64,000 nt of DNA from Pseudoduganella armeniaca (GCF_003028855.1 NZ_CP028324.1:3968001-4032000); one strand, 5' to 3'. Numbered from the stretch's first letter, positions 16,269 to 27,718 are shown. Notes: a model not told the origin generated them from the letters alone. Made by a program: numbers and translations.

Positions 16269-17142
16269 TCGGCGCGCCGTCCAGCATTGCCGCCACCCGC
16301 GGCAGCGCCTGCTGGGCCGGTAGCGCGACTTTCAAACCGATCAGCTCGTCCGCGCGCGTCTTGCCCACGTTGACCGCCGCGATCGGCTTGCCCGCCGCCG
16401 CCGCCAGCTTGGCGAATCGATAGCCGGAAAACACCATCAGTGAGGTGCCGACGACGAGCAACGCATCGGCGTCGTCCATCCATGCCAACGCCTGCTGCGT
16501 ACGTTCGCGCGGCACGTTATCGCCGAAGAACACCACATCCGGCTGCAGCACGCCGCCGCAGATGGCGCAATCGGGCACGACGAACTGCTCTAGCGACTCG
16601 GGTTCCAGCTGGGCGTCGCCGTCCGGCAGCGGCTGGGCCAGCACGCCGGCCAGCGCTGGATTATCGCGCAGCAGGCGCTCCTGCAGCGCGGCCCGGGCCT
16701 GCACGTGGCCGCAGGCCAGGCAGCGCACCTGGTGGATATTGCCGTGCAACTCGATCAGGCTGTGCGTGCCGGCACGCTGGTGCAGGCCGTCCACGTTCTG
16801 CGTGATCACGTGCGCGACATGGCCGGAACGCTCCAGCCGCGCCAGCGCCCGATGGCCGTCGTTCGGCTCGGCCTGCGCCAGCACGGGCCAGCCCACCGTG
16901 CTGCGCGCCCAGTAGCGGCGGCGCAGCGCGTCCGAGCGGCGGAACTCCGGTCCCTCCGTGGGCGGGCGGCCACGCCGGATGCCTTCGGCGTCGCGGTAGC
17001 CGGGAATGCCGGAGGCCGTGGACAGGCCGGCGCCCGTCAGCACCAGCACGCGGCGGTGGCTGCCCAGGAAGTCGGCCAGGCGGTGGAGGAAGTCGGCGCT
17101 GTCGCCGGCGGGATGGTCGTGCAGGTCGGTCACGGAGTTCAT
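16261..17142 (-). CDS. SIR2-family NAD-dependent protein deacylase
   Basis: The 293-residue sirtuin would remove acyl groups from lysines using NAD. NAD-binding motifs are GAGLSTASGIPGYRD (37-51) and TQNVDGLH (114-121), with catalytic H133 in ELHG. The zinc site is CLAC (141/144) and CAIC (192/195). Later motifs include DVVFFGDNVP and VGTSLMV. The GIPGYRD form and length fit the class II (SIRT4-like) branch rather than E. coli CobB. It stands alone; upstream is a palindromic hairpin and downstream it converges with the DUF1349 gene. Confidence 0.93.
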   Translation of the reverse strand: MNSVTDLHDHPAGDSADFLHRLADFLGSHRRVLVLTGAGLSTASGIPGYRDAEGIRRGRPPTEGPEFRRSDALRRRYWARSTVGWPVLAQAEPNDGHRALARLERSGHVAHVITQNVDGLHQRAGTHSLIELHGNIHQVRCLACGHVQARAALQERLLRDNPALAGVLAQPLPDGDAQLEPESLEQFVVPDCAICGGVLQPDVVFFGDNVPRERTQQALAWMDDADALLVVGTSLMVFSGYRFAKLAAAAGKPIAAVNVGKTRADELIGLKVALPAQQALPRVAAMLDGAPIS

Positions 17143-17188
17143 GCGCGGATGCTAGCATTTCCGGCTGGCCGGCGGCGGTTTGGACACC

Positions 17189-17241
17189 GGTGACAGGCAG
17201 CCGAATGCGGGTCGGCGACCCGCATTCGGCTGCCTGTCACC
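17189..17241. repeat. intergenic palindromic repeat, 25-bp perfect stem
   Basis: The two arms 17189-17213 and 17217-17241 are perfect complements with loop GGC. The outer 11 bases are GGTGACAGGCA. The same layout and outer bases occur at 29559-29611, with a different inner arm. It lies just 3' of the gene ending at 17248 (leftward) and probably acts as its transcription end. Confidence 0.9.
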
Positions 17242-17247
17242 AGGGGT

Positions 17248-18378
17248 TTACTCGCGAAACCGCACCGTATTGACCAGCGTATTGGTGGTATCGATATCGG
17301 CCAGCGCCTCGCCCGATACCCGCAGCAGGCTGCGTTCGCGCACTTTTACCAGCTCGTCGATCAGCGCCGCCTTCGGCAGCGCGGCGCGGGCCAGCGCGGC
17401 CGGGGCGATGCCCTCGTAGCTGCCATAGCTCCCGTACAGCTGGTCCAGGGCCTGGCGGGCGGACGTCGCATCGAGCCCGCGCACGGCCGGGGGCGGTGCC
17501 GCTGCGCGCTCCTCGCCCACCTCGACCAACTGATCCGCCAGCGCCTCGAAGGACATCCGATCGAGCTGGCCACGGGTCTGGCGATAGAACTCCAGCGCCT
17601 TGCCCTGCAAGCCGCGCGGGTCGAATGCGCGCAACGCGTCGCGTCCCTGCGGTCCACCGGCCCGCAGCAGGAACGTGGCGGCGCGCGCGAAGGTATCGGC
17701 ATCGGTCGTGTTCAGCAGCGCCGCCACGGCCGGCACGCTGTCCGGCGAGCCGACCCACATCAGCACTTCCAGCGCGCGCTGGACGACGCCGGGGTCGCCC
17801 AGCAGGCCACGCAGGTGGCGCTCGGCCGCGGCGCCGTACTGGCCGTACAGGTAGATGCAGGTGGACGTCTCGTCCACCGTATAGCCCTGCTGCGGCAGGA
17901 ACACGGTGACGTGGCCGCGCAGGAACACCTTGTCCATCAAGGGGAACAGGCGCGCATCGCGCTCGGCCGCCAGCGCGTGCACGAAGCGGAACAGCTGCTG
18001 GCTTTGCGACTTCGGCACCGTGCCGTCCGGGTCGATGCGCAGCAGCGCCTGCAGCGCCAGCGCCTTGTCGCCCGGCTCGCCCTGCGCACGCAGGAAATAC
18101 CCCACGTCCAGCAGTATCAGCTGGTCCGGCTGCGCCTTTTTCAATTCCGCCGCCAGCTCGCGCCGCAGCACCGGCAAGGCCTCGGCCTTGTGGTTGCCGA
18201 ACCAGCGCCAGGCCGCATCCAGTTCGCCGCGCTGGCGCAGCGCATCCGGCGTCCCGGTCGCCGCCGGCAAGGCGCGGATCTGGGCCAGGCGCTGCAGCGT
18301 TTCCTCAGCCGGCGCCGCCAGCGCGCCGGCCATGCAGGCTGCCGCGGCCAGCGCCACGATCGTCTTCGTTACCGCCAT
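17248..18378 (-). CDS. secreted helical-repeat protein of unknown function
   Basis: The 376-residue product has a signal peptide (MAVTKTIVALAAAACMAG, cleaved near LAAP). The mature part looks like HEAT-type helix pairs (for example HLRGLLGDPGVVQRALEVLM, then AVAALLNTTDADTFARAATF). A GGGA site suits ATG 18378. The ATG at 18393, which overlaps the DUF4259 stop by four bases, is an alternative that would be translationally coupled. I do not recognise a family. A 25-bp palindrome follows its stop. Confidence 0.65.
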   Translation of the reverse strand: MAVTKTIVALAAAACMAGALAAPAEETLQRLAQIRALPAATGTPDALRQRGELDAAWRWFGNHKAEALPVLRRELAAELKKAQPDQLILLDVGYFLRAQGEPGDKALALQALLRIDPDGTVPKSQSQQLFRFVHALAAERDARLFPLMDKVFLRGHVTVFLPQQGYTVDETSTCIYLYGQYGAAAERHLRGLLGDPGVVQRALEVLMWVGSPDSVPAVAALLNTTDADTFARAATFLLRAGGPQGRDALRAFDPRGLQGKALEFYRQTRGQLDRMSFEALADQLVEVGEERAAAPPPAVRGLDATSARQALDQLYGSYGSYEGIAPAALARAALPKAALIDELVKVRERSLLRVSGEALADIDTTNTLVNTVRFRE

Positions 18379-18389
18379 CGCAGTTCCCG

Positions 18390-18809
18390 TCATCCTTGCA
18401 GTCGCGCCTTCTGTGCCAGCACGCCGGCGCGCCATGGTTCGTAATGCTCGCTATCGTGCCACAATTCGCGCAATTCCGACCGTTCCGACAGGATCAGGTC
18501 GAGCGCCCGGCCGGCCTTCTCGAACAGGTCGGCGCGCGGGCGGAAACGGCCCTTGATGGCGCCGACCCAGTCGTCCACCGCCTGCGAGTCCTCGTCGGAC
18601 GCGCCCTCGCGGCCGAACAGGCGCAGCAGCGCCTCGACGGCCGCCAGCCCTTCCGCGCCATACGGCGCTTCCAGCACGTCGGCCTGTTCGCTCGAGAGCA
18701 CGTTGTCCAGCGTGTTCTCGATGAAGTACAGGTCGTTCGATTCCTGCAGGTCCTCCGCCCAGTCCTGCGCGAAGTCGTTTGCATACGGTCCGATGCCCCA
18801 GGTTGCCAT
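18390..18809 (-). CDS. DUF4259 domain protein
   Basis: The 139-residue protein starts MATWGIGPYANDFAQDW, the hallmark of DUF4259. It ends with the family pattern SELRELWHDSEHYEPWRAGV. It is acidic and cytoplasmic, and its function is unknown. It lies 9 bases after the SPFH protein gene on the same strand and directly before the secreted helical-repeat gene. Confidence 0.88.
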   Translation of the reverse strand: MATWGIGPYANDFAQDWAEDLQESNDLYFIENTLDNVLSSEQADVLEAPYGAEGLAAVEALLRLFGREGASDEDSQAVDDWVGAIKGRFRPRADLFEKAGRALDLILSERSELRELWHDSEHYEPWRAGVLAQKARLQG

Positions 18810-18818
18810 GCTCTCCCC

Positions 18819-19766
18819 TTACTCCGGCCGCACGACGGTGCGCTCGGCCTTCTGCGTTTTCACGACCTGCATCGCAGTGGCGATCAGGCTGCTCATATCG
18901 CCCAGGTTGGCCGGGACGATCAGCGTATTGTTGGTCTTGGCCAGCCGGCCGAACGCGTCGACATACTGCTCGGCCACGCGCAGGTTGACGGCCTGCGAAC
19001 CGCCCGGTTCCTCGATGGCGGCGCCGACCTGGCGCAGCGCCCCGGCCGTCGCCTCGGCGATCGCCGTGATGGCGGCGGCCTCGCCCTGGGCGCGGTTGAT
19101 GGCGGCCTGCTTCTCGCCTTCGGAGCGGGCAATCGACGCCTCGCGCTCGCCGGTGGCGATATTGATCTGTTCCTGCTTGCGCCCCTCCGAGGCGGCGATC
19201 AGCGCCCGCTTGCCCCGCTCCGCCGTGATCTGGGCCTGCATCGCGTGCAGGATGTCGGCCGGCGGCGTCAGGTCCTTGATCTCGTAGCGCAGCACCTTGA
19301 CACCCCAGTTGGCGGCCGACTCGTCGATTGCATTCACCACCGAGGTGTTGATCTGGTCGCGCTCCTCGAAGGTCTTGTCCAGCTCCATGCGGCCGATCAC
19401 GGAGCGCAGCGTCGTCTGCGCCAGCTGGGTGATGGCGGCCACGTAGTTGGACGAGCCGTACGAGGCCCGCATCGCATCCGTCACCTGGAAATACAGGATG
19501 CCGTCCACCTGCAACTGCGTGTTGTCCTTGGTGATGCACACTTGCGACGGCACGTCCAGCGGGATTTCCTTCAGGCTGTGCTTGTAGGCGATGCGGTCGA
19601 TGAACGGTACCACGATGTTCAGGCCCGGGCCCAAGGTCGCGTGGTATTTGCCGAGCCGTTCGACCACCCAGGCGTGCTGCTGCGGCACCACGTTGATCGT
19701 CTTGAAAACGAACACCAGTGCCACGATCAGGATGACGAGCGTGACGCCGCCGAAAGTAATGTCCAT
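18819..19766 (-). CDS. SPFH/stomatin-like membrane protein (QmcA type)
   Basis: The 315-residue protein has an N-terminal membrane anchor (about 5-23). The SPFH/prohibitin domain follows (VVPQQHAWVVERLGKYHATL, then IDRIAYKHSLKEIPLDVPSQ). After it come a long helical coil rich in Ala/Glu (ITAERGKRALIAASEGRKQ) and a C-terminal segment with LIVPANLGDM. These oligomeric proteins organise membrane microdomains and often bind proteases. It is paired with an NfeD-type protein 26 bases upstream, the usual partner. Confidence 0.9.
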   Translation of the reverse strand: MDITFGGVTLVILIVALVFVFKTINVVPQQHAWVVERLGKYHATLGPGLNIVVPFIDRIAYKHSLKEIPLDVPSQVCITKDNTQLQVDGILYFQVTDAMRASYGSSNYVAAITQLAQTTLRSVIGRMELDKTFEERDQINTSVVNAIDESAANWGVKVLRYEIKDLTPPADILHAMQAQITAERGKRALIAASEGRKQEQINIATGEREASIARSEGEKQAAINRAQGEAAAITAIAEATAGALRQVGAAIEEPGGSQAVNLRVAEQYVDAFGRLAKTNNTLIVPANLGDMSSLIATAMQVVKTQKAERTVVRPE

Positions 19767-19792
19767 TTATTGTCCTTGTTCCGATGAAGGTC

Positions 19793-20209
19793 TCAGCTGA
19801 CGATCAGCGTGCTGCCGCGCACCGCGCGGATCGTGAAGATGCCCGCCTGCGCGGGCGCGCCCGGCGCCAGTTCCACGTCCCACAAGGCGCCGCGATACAT
19901 CACGCGCGCGGCGCCGTTGTCCCAGTGCGTGACCTGCACGGTCTGGCCGATGTCCAGGTTGACGTTGGGGTCACGCGCCGCCTCCATGCGCGTGGTCCGG
20001 GCAAAGCGGCTGCGCCGCAGCAGAACAGTGGCGACGATGCCGACGAGGGCGGCGGCCAGCATCTGGCCCGGCAGGTCGATGCGCAGAAAAGCCACCAACG
20101 CGCCGGCAACCGCGCCCAAGGCCACCATCAGCAGGTAGAACGTGCCGCTGAACAGTTCGAGCGCGACCAGTACGCCGGCCGCGACGAGCCACATGATCCA
20201 ATCCGCCAT
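19793..20209 (-). CDS. NfeD-family membrane protein
   Basis: The 138-residue protein has two to three membrane segments in the first ~75 residues (starting MADWIMWLVAAGVLVALELF). A C-terminal OB-fold of about 60 residues follows (LDIGQTVQVTHWDNGAARVM, then LWDVELAPG). NfeD proteins work with SPFH proteins at the membrane, and the partner gene follows directly. ATG 20209 is chosen because AGGAG stands 9 bases upstream; an in-frame TTG at 20227 lacks one. Confidence 0.9.
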   Translation of the reverse strand: MADWIMWLVAAGVLVALELFSGTFYLLMVALGAVAGALVAFLRIDLPGQMLAAALVGIVATVLLRRSRFARTTRMEAARDPNVNLDIGQTVQVTHWDNGAARVMYRGALWDVELAPGAPAQAGIFTIRAVRGSTLIVS

Positions 20210-20227
20210 CGTGATCGCTCCTATCAA

Positions 20228-20262
20228 TAAAAAACCCTCGCGGCCCGGTGGGCGGCGAGGGT
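20228..20262 (-). terminator. Rho-independent terminator of ppsA
   Basis: ACCCTCGC (20234-20241) pairs with GCGAGGGT (20255-20262). Read leftward the hairpin is followed by six T residues (20229-20234 region). It lies between the ppsA stop and the NfeD gene. Confidence 0.8.
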
Positions 20263-20296
20263 AACAATAAAGTAAATCCTTACGGTTGGGTAGAGC

Positions 20297-22747
<2,451 letters not shown>

Positions 22748-22996
22748 AATGACACCCTTACTGTTTAGAAACCTGGCCCCGTCGACGCCGCACCGTTTCC
22801 CGCCGCCCTGGCGCTGCTCGATGCGCGCGCGGGGCCGGCGTTCGTGCCGCGGTCCGAAGTCGGGGATTTTTATTCCTTTTGCAGGCATGCCGGCATGTCT
22901 TGTTATTCTGGAGGCCGTGCAGCACAATCCAACTGTTGCCGGACATTTTACAGCCTGCGGCGGAAATTGACGATTCACAATCAAAAGACACTCTTC

Positions 22997-23836
22997 ATGA
23001 CATCTGAGCAACGTCCCGTGGCGGCCCGCACCGTCTTCTTCGTTTCCGACGGCACCGGCATCACCGCCGAGACGTTCGGCCACTCCGTGCTGACCCAGTT
23101 CGAACTGCGCTTCCGCCAGATCCGCCTGCCGTTCATCGATACCGTGGACAAGGCGCGCGACGCGGCCCGCAAGATCAACGAGATGGCGGCGGCGGACGGC
23201 CAGCGTCCCATCATCTTCAGCACCCTGGTGCAGGCCGAGCTGTCCAGCATCATCCGCCAGTGCAACGGCATGCACATGGACCTGTTCCAGACCTTCGTGG
23301 CGCCGCTGGAGCTGGAGCTGGGCGTGAAATCGACGCACACGATCGGCCGCTCGCACAATATCGTCGACAGCGAGGAGTACAAGAACCGCATCGAGGCCAT
23401 CAACTTCTCGCTGGCGCACGACGACGGCCAGTCGCACAAGAACCTGGCCGAGGCGGACGTGATCCTGGTCGGCGTGTCGCGCTCGGGCAAGACGCCGACG
23501 TCGCTGTACCTGGCCATGCAATACGGCATCAAGGCCGCCAACTATCCGCTGATCCCGGACGATTTCGAGCGCGGCCGGCTGCCTTCCGCGCTGTACGACT
23601 ACAAGCCGAAGATCTTCGGCCTGACGATCACGCCGGAACGCCTGACGGAAATCCGCAACGAGCGCCGGGCCGGCAGCAAGTATGCGTCGCTGGAAAACTG
23701 CCGCTACGAGGTCAACGAGGCGGAAATGATGATGAAGCGGGAAGGCATCCGCTGGCTGTCGTCCACCACCAAGTCGATCGAGGAGATCTCGACGACGATC
23801 CTGCAGGAGATCAAGCCGAACCGGCGGGAGTATTGA
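22997..23836 (+). CDS. ppsR: PEP synthase regulatory protein (kinase/pyrophosphorylase, DUF299)
   Basis: PpsR switches PEP synthase off and on by ADP-dependent phosphorylation and Pi-dependent dephosphorylation of a threonine next to the catalytic histidine. The 279-residue protein has the family start ARTVFFVSDGTGITAETFGH and the P-loop GVSRSGKT at 159-166. It continues with PTSLYLAMQYGIKAANYPL and the C-terminal ENCRYEVNEAE segment. It is divergent from ppsA with 249 bases between them and converges with a small membrane-protein gene 3 bases after its stop. Confidence 0.96.
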   Translation: MTSEQRPVAARTVFFVSDGTGITAETFGHSVLTQFELRFRQIRLPFIDTVDKARDAARKINEMAAADGQRPIIFSTLVQAELSSIIRQCNGMHMDLFQTFVAPLELELGVKSTHTIGRSHNIVDSEEYKNRIEAINFSLAHDDGQSHKNLAEADVILVGVSRSGKTPTSLYLAMQYGIKAANYPLIPDDFERGRLPSALYDYKPKIFGLTITPERLTEIRNERRAGSKYASLENCRYEVNEAEMMMKREGIRWLSSTTKSIEEISTTILQEIKPNRREY

Positions 23837-23839
23837 ACC

Positions 23840-24196
23840 TTACTGGGTCGCCCGGGCTACCGGGGCAGCTGTCTTCGACATCGAATGAGCGGCCGCGATG
23901 ATCAGGCTTTGCACGATCGCGGGAGATGTCAGGCCTACTTGCAAGGCAAGTATCGGGCTCAGCTTGTCGCCGTTCATCAGGTAGATGGCTGTCATGCTGC
24001 CGCCGAGAACGGGCAGGACCACAAACAGCGCCGTGAAGCAGACGACGTAACGCCGCAGCGGCATCTTGTCGGCGGCCGCACGCATGAAGTGTTCGGCCAG
24101 CTTCAGGCCGAACAGCACGTAGCCGCCGAAGACCGAGATCGCGATCAGGTGCGCGTTCGCCGGCAGCGCACTCCATGGACCGGCATCAAGCCACAT
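23840..24196 (-). CDS. small three-segment membrane protein of unknown function
   Basis: The 118-residue protein has three hydrophobic segments (about 18-33, 50-73 and 85-105) and begins MWLDAGPWSALP. Its start lies inside the 3' end of the preceding regulator gene (11-base overlap), which suggests coupled expression of the two. I do not recognise a family. It converges on ppsR. Confidence 0.55.
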   Translation of the reverse strand: MWLDAGPWSALPANAHLIAISVFGGYVLFGLKLAEHFMRAAADKMPLRRYVVCFTALFVVLPVLGGSMTAIYLMNGDKLSPILALQVGLTSPAIVQSLIIAAAHSMSKTAAPVARATQ

Positions 24197-24542
24197 CGGG
24201 CAACTGCGGCCGGCGGGTCGCAAAGAAGTCCACGAAGCGTTCGGTCCATGTCGACTCATTGGCAAACCGGTCCTTGGTGGTGATCAGCAGGCGGCCGTCC
24301 TGCGTGCGGATGGGCACGAGCTTGATGGTGTTGGCGAGCGCTGTGTCCGTATGCATGGCTTGCACAATTGTGCTGGTGCTCAACCTGGCTTCTTGCGCAA
24401 TGCCTTGCAAGGTGCGCATGCGAAAGCGCGGGTTGTTCAACGCAGCAACGATCCGTTCACGCACCGCCGTGTCATCGGATACCGGCTTGCCGGCGCCGCG
24501 CAGGCGCCTGGCACGCGACGCCTTGGAAAGCATGCTCGTCAT
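24186..24542 (-). CDS. putative winged-helix DNA-binding protein
   Basis: The 118-residue protein has a basic N-terminus (SKASRARRLRGAGK). A helix-turn-helix follows, RMRTLQGIAQEARLSTSTIV at about 46-65, and then a two-stranded wing (IKLVPIRTQDGRLLITT). ATG 24542 is chosen because GAGGAG lies 6 bases upstream. It shares an operon with the small membrane protein that overlaps its end. Target and signal are unknown. Confidence 0.6.
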   Translation of the reverse strand: MTSMLSKASRARRLRGAGKPVSDDTAVRERIVAALNNPRFRMRTLQGIAQEARLSTSTIVQAMHTDTALANTIKLVPIRTQDGRLLITTKDRFANESTWTERFVDFFATRRPQLPDVA

Positions 24543-24762
24543 GATGAACTCCTCATGGTCTGTCAAACGGCTAGTTCAGGCCGCCTGTGAGGCAGGCAAC
24601 CTCGTCGAAGGCTTTACCTTATTCATAAAAAGCCTACACCAAAAATTGGCGGTCTGCGTGGATTTCGCTTCCCTTCATTGCGCTGGATCGGGCAGCGTCC
24701 CGGCCCTACCGGCGTCCGGATCGGGTAAGATTTCCATCTCTGCAATCTCCAGGAACGACCCG

Positions 24763-26391
24763 ATGCCAACTCCGATGCGCCTGACCACCTTCGCCGCAAG
24801 CGCCCTGCTCTTCAGCGGCGCCGCCCTCGCCCAGCAAGCCCCCACCGTCGCCGAACACACCCTGCGCGGCCACCTGGCCTTCCTGGCCGACGACCTGCTG
24901 GAAGGCCGCGGCACCGGCCAGCGCGGCGGCGACCTGGCGGTGCGCTACCTGGAGACGCAGGCCCAGGTGATCGGCCTGAAGCCCATGCCCACCGGCGGCT
25001 ACCGGCAGTCGGTAAAGTTCGAAGGCAGCAAGCTGCTGGCCTCCAGCAGCGTGACCTTCCGCGCCGGCGCCGCGCGCATCCAGCCGATCGTGGGCAAGGA
25101 CATCGTGTATGGCACGGGCAGCGGCAAGGCCAGCCTGTCGCTCGACGCGCCGCTGCTGTTCGTCGGCTACGGCGTCAAGGCCGACGAGGAGAACTGGGAC
25201 GACTACAAGGACGTGGACGTGAAGGGCAAGATCCTCGTCATGATGGTCAACGATCCGCAGCCGACCAGCGCGGAACCGAATCGCTTTGCCGGCAAGGCCT
25301 ACACGTATTACGGCCGCTGGCTGTACAAGTTCGAGGAAGCCGCGCGACGCGGCGCCGCCGGCGCGCTGCTGATCCACACCGCGCCGTCCGCCTCCTACGC
25401 GTGGAGCGTGCCGGCCACCAGCTTCGCGCACGAGCGTTTCCACCTGAAAGGGCCGGGCAATCCGATCGAAGGCTGGCTGCACGAGGACATGGCGCGCGAG
25501 CTGTTCCGCTCCGCCGGCTTCGACCTGGACGTGCTGCGCGCGCAGGCCGAGCGGCGCGATTTCCGCCCGGTCGACCTGAAGATCTCGTCGCACGTCGCGC
25601 TGCACTCGACGATCCGGCAAGTCGAACAGTTCAATGTGGTGGGCGTCGTGCCCGGCACCGACCCGAAACTGAAGCAGCAGGCCGTGGTCTACTCCGCGCA
25701 CTGGGACCACCTGGGTGTCGACGAGGTGGCGCCGGACGGCAAGGACCATATCTACAACGGTGCCATCGACAACGCCTCCGGCGCGGCAGCGCTGCTGGCG
25801 ATGGCGGCCGAGGCCGTCAAGCGGCCAGCCAAGCGCACGCAGGTGTTCCTGTGGCCGGCGGCGGAGGAACAAGGCATGCTGGGCGCGGCCGCGTACGTGG
25901 CCAATCCCGTGGTGCCGCTGGCGCAAACGGCGGCGGACCTGAACCTGGACAGCATGAATTTTGCGGGCCGTACCAAGGACATCGGTGTCGCCGGTGCCGA
26001 GCGCAGCAGCCTGTACGACACATCGGCGCAGGTGGCGAAAAAGATGGGCCTGAAACTGGCCCCATCGATTCCCGACCTGTCGGGCGCCTACTTCCGCGCC
26101 GATCACTTCATCTTCGCCAAGGCCGGCGTGCCCGCCTTTAACGTCGGTTCGGCCGTGTTTTCCGGCGACGGCCACTTCGAGTTCGAGCACGATCACACGT
26201 CGGCCAGCGCGAAAATGGTCGGCTTCAAGCAGGATTACCACCAGGTGACGGACGAGTACCGGCCCGAGTGGGACCTGTCCGGCATGGTGCAGCAGGCCCA
26301 GTTCACGCTGAACCTGGGCTATGCGGTGGCGAATGCGGCGGCGATGCCGACCTGGAAAAAGGGCGAGGCGTTCGGGCGCGTCAAGCGCTGA
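24763..26391 (+). CDS. secreted M28-family zinc aminopeptidase
   Basis: The 542-residue protein has a signal peptide (about 1-23, ending ALAQQ) and would act outside the cytoplasm on peptides or protein N-termini. Zinc ligands and catalytic residues of the M28 family are visible: H312 in SAHWDHLG, D335 in GAIDNAS, E367/E368 in PAAEEQG and D395 in LNLDSMN. A histidine follows near the C-terminus in FRADHF. A PA-type insertion domain (about 130-250) sits before the first zinc ligand. ATG 24763 is preceded by AGGA. The gene stands alone and ends at a strong bidirectional hairpin. Confidence 0.93.
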   Translation: MPTPMRLTTFAASALLFSGAALAQQAPTVAEHTLRGHLAFLADDLLEGRGTGQRGGDLAVRYLETQAQVIGLKPMPTGGYRQSVKFEGSKLLASSSVTFRAGAARIQPIVGKDIVYGTGSGKASLSLDAPLLFVGYGVKADEENWDDYKDVDVKGKILVMMVNDPQPTSAEPNRFAGKAYTYYGRWLYKFEEAARRGAAGALLIHTAPSASYAWSVPATSFAHERFHLKGPGNPIEGWLHEDMARELFRSAGFDLDVLRAQAERRDFRPVDLKISSHVALHSTIRQVEQFNVVGVVPGTDPKLKQQAVVYSAHWDHLGVDEVAPDGKDHIYNGAIDNASGAAALLAMAAEAVKRPAKRTQVFLWPAAEEQGMLGAAAYVANPVVPLAQTAADLNLDSMNFAGRTKDIGVAGAERSSLYDTSAQVAKKMGLKLAPSIPDLSGAYFRADHFIFAKAGVPAFNVGSAVFSGDGHFEFEHDHTSASAKMVGFKQDYHQVTDEYRPEWDLSGMVQQAQFTLNLGYAVANAAAMPTWKKGEAFGRVKR

Positions 26392-26405
26392 GCGGGCCAC
26401 CACGG

Positions 26406-26458
26406 CCGGGCTCGTGTCCCACATCGGTGTCAGTCACCGAAGTGAGACACGGACCCGG
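26406..26458. terminator. bidirectional hairpin between convergent genes
   Basis: A 53-base imperfect palindrome has arms CCGGG, CGTGTC, CAC and TCGGTG matched by CACCGA, GTG, GACACG and CCCGG, separated by small symmetric mismatches and closing a 5-base loop (26430-26434). It sits between the M28 peptidase and the SDR oxidoreductase stops. There is no T-run, so termination could be hairpin-dependent only. Confidence 0.6.
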
Positions 26459-26557
26459 CTGTATTAGCGTCGACACTCGCCGATCGAGCCCATGCGCGCA
26501 CGCGCCTACCTGGCAATGGTATCCGCCAACTCATCAGTAGAGCGCCGCCACCCCTGT

Positions 26558-27559
26558 TCACGGATTGCCTTTACCCCCTGCCACGCCATATACCTGCCCG
26601 GTCGTGTAACTGGCGTCATCCGCCGCCAGCGTAACGTAGGCGCTGGCCAGTTCGGCCGGCTGGCCGGGTCGCTTCATCGGCGTATCGGCGCCGAATTTCT
26701 CCAGCGCGTCCGGCTTCTGGCCACCCGTCACCTGCAGCGGTGTCCAGATCGGTCCTGGCGCCACGGCGTTGACGCGGATGCCCTTCTCCGCCACCTGCTG
26801 CGCCAGCGCCTTGGTGAACGCCACTTGCGCCGCCTTGGTCTGGGCGTAGTCGAGCAGGTTGGGCGATGGGTCGTACGCCTGCACGGAAGCCGTCACGATG
26901 ATCGCGCTGCCCGGCTTCATCAGCCCGACGGCCGCCTTGCAGATCCAGAAGTTGGCGTACAGGTTGGTTTTCATCGTCCAGTCGAACTGGGCCGTCGTCA
27001 GGTCCAGGATCGAGTCGACCGCGTGCTGCTTGGCCGCATTGCTGACCAGGATGTCCAGGCCGCCCAGCTGGCGCGCCGCGTCGTCGACCAGCTTCTTGCA
27101 GAAGGCCTCGTCGCGGATGTCGCCCGGCAGCAGCACGGCCTTGCGGCCGGCCGCGCGGATCAGCTCGGCCACCTCGCGCGCGTCCGCTTCCTCCGCCGGC
27201 AGGTAGCTCAGCGCCACGTCGGCGCCCTCGCGCGCGTAGGCGATCGCGGCGGCGCGGCCGATGCCGGAGTCGCCGCCCGTGACCAGCGCCTTGCGCCCGT
27301 TCAGGCGGCCGCTGCCCTGGTAGCTGGTTTCGCCATGGTCGGGCCGTGGCGTCATCTTGCCGGCCAGGCCTGGCCACGGCTGCTGCTGTTTCGGGAACGG
27401 TGGCTTGGGGTAATTCGGCAGCGGCTTGCGCGCACCGCTGTTACCGCTACCAGCACTACCCTGCTGCGCCAGCGCGCCCGTTGCGGCCGTGCCGGCTGCC
27501 AAGCCGGTGGCAACGGCACCTACGAAGCGGCGCCGCGACGGTTTCATGGAATCGTCCAT
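26558..27559 (-). CDS. SDR-family oxidoreductase with Tat-type signal
   Basis: The 333-residue protein begins with a twin-arginine signal (SRRRFVGAVATGL near 8-20). A ~50-residue Gly/Pro-rich linker follows, then a classical short-chain dehydrogenase domain. The domain has cofactor motif TGGDSGIGRA, NAAK-type VSNAAKQH, catalytic YAQTKAA (Tyr-x3-Lys) and a PGPIWTPL loop. This YhdG/glucose-dehydrogenase-like group is often exported or stress-linked. ATG 27559 is preceded by GGGAG. It is divergent from the ECF41 sigma factor, and oxidoreductases are among the known companions of ECF41 sigma genes. Confidence 0.9.
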   Translation of the reverse strand: MDDSMKPSRRRFVGAVATGLAAGTAATGALAQQGSAGSGNSGARKPLPNYPKPPFPKQQQPWPGLAGKMTPRPDHGETSYQGSGRLNGRKALVTGGDSGIGRAAAIAYAREGADVALSYLPAEEADAREVAELIRAAGRKAVLLPGDIRDEAFCKKLVDDAARQLGGLDILVSNAAKQHAVDSILDLTTAQFDWTMKTNLYANFWICKAAVGLMKPGSAIIVTASVQAYDPSPNLLDYAQTKAAQVAFTKALAQQVAEKGIRVNAVAPGPIWTPLQVTGGQKPDALEKFGADTPMKRPGQPAELASAYVTLAADDASYTTGQVYGVAGGKGNP

Positions 27560-27662
27560 CGATACACTCCCGGATAAGTTGATTGAATGTTGGTATGCTC
27601 CAACCCGAAAATGTAGAGACGAACGCGACTGCGTGCCAACACCTTTGCCATAGGCAATCAAC

Positions 27663-27689
27663 TGTCACAAACGGTGCGGGCCGTCCGTC
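27663..27689 (+). promoter_or_regulatory. ECF41-type promoter of sigJ (autoregulation)
   Basis: TGTCACA (27663-27669) and CGTC (27686-27689) are separated by 16 bases. This matches the published ECF41 consensus of TGTCACA and CGTC boxes. It would start transcription a few bases before 27698, which favours the GTG start at 27719. Confidence 0.8.
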
Positions 27690-27718
27690 TATGCCGCATG
27701 ACCATCCTGGAGAGCTCC

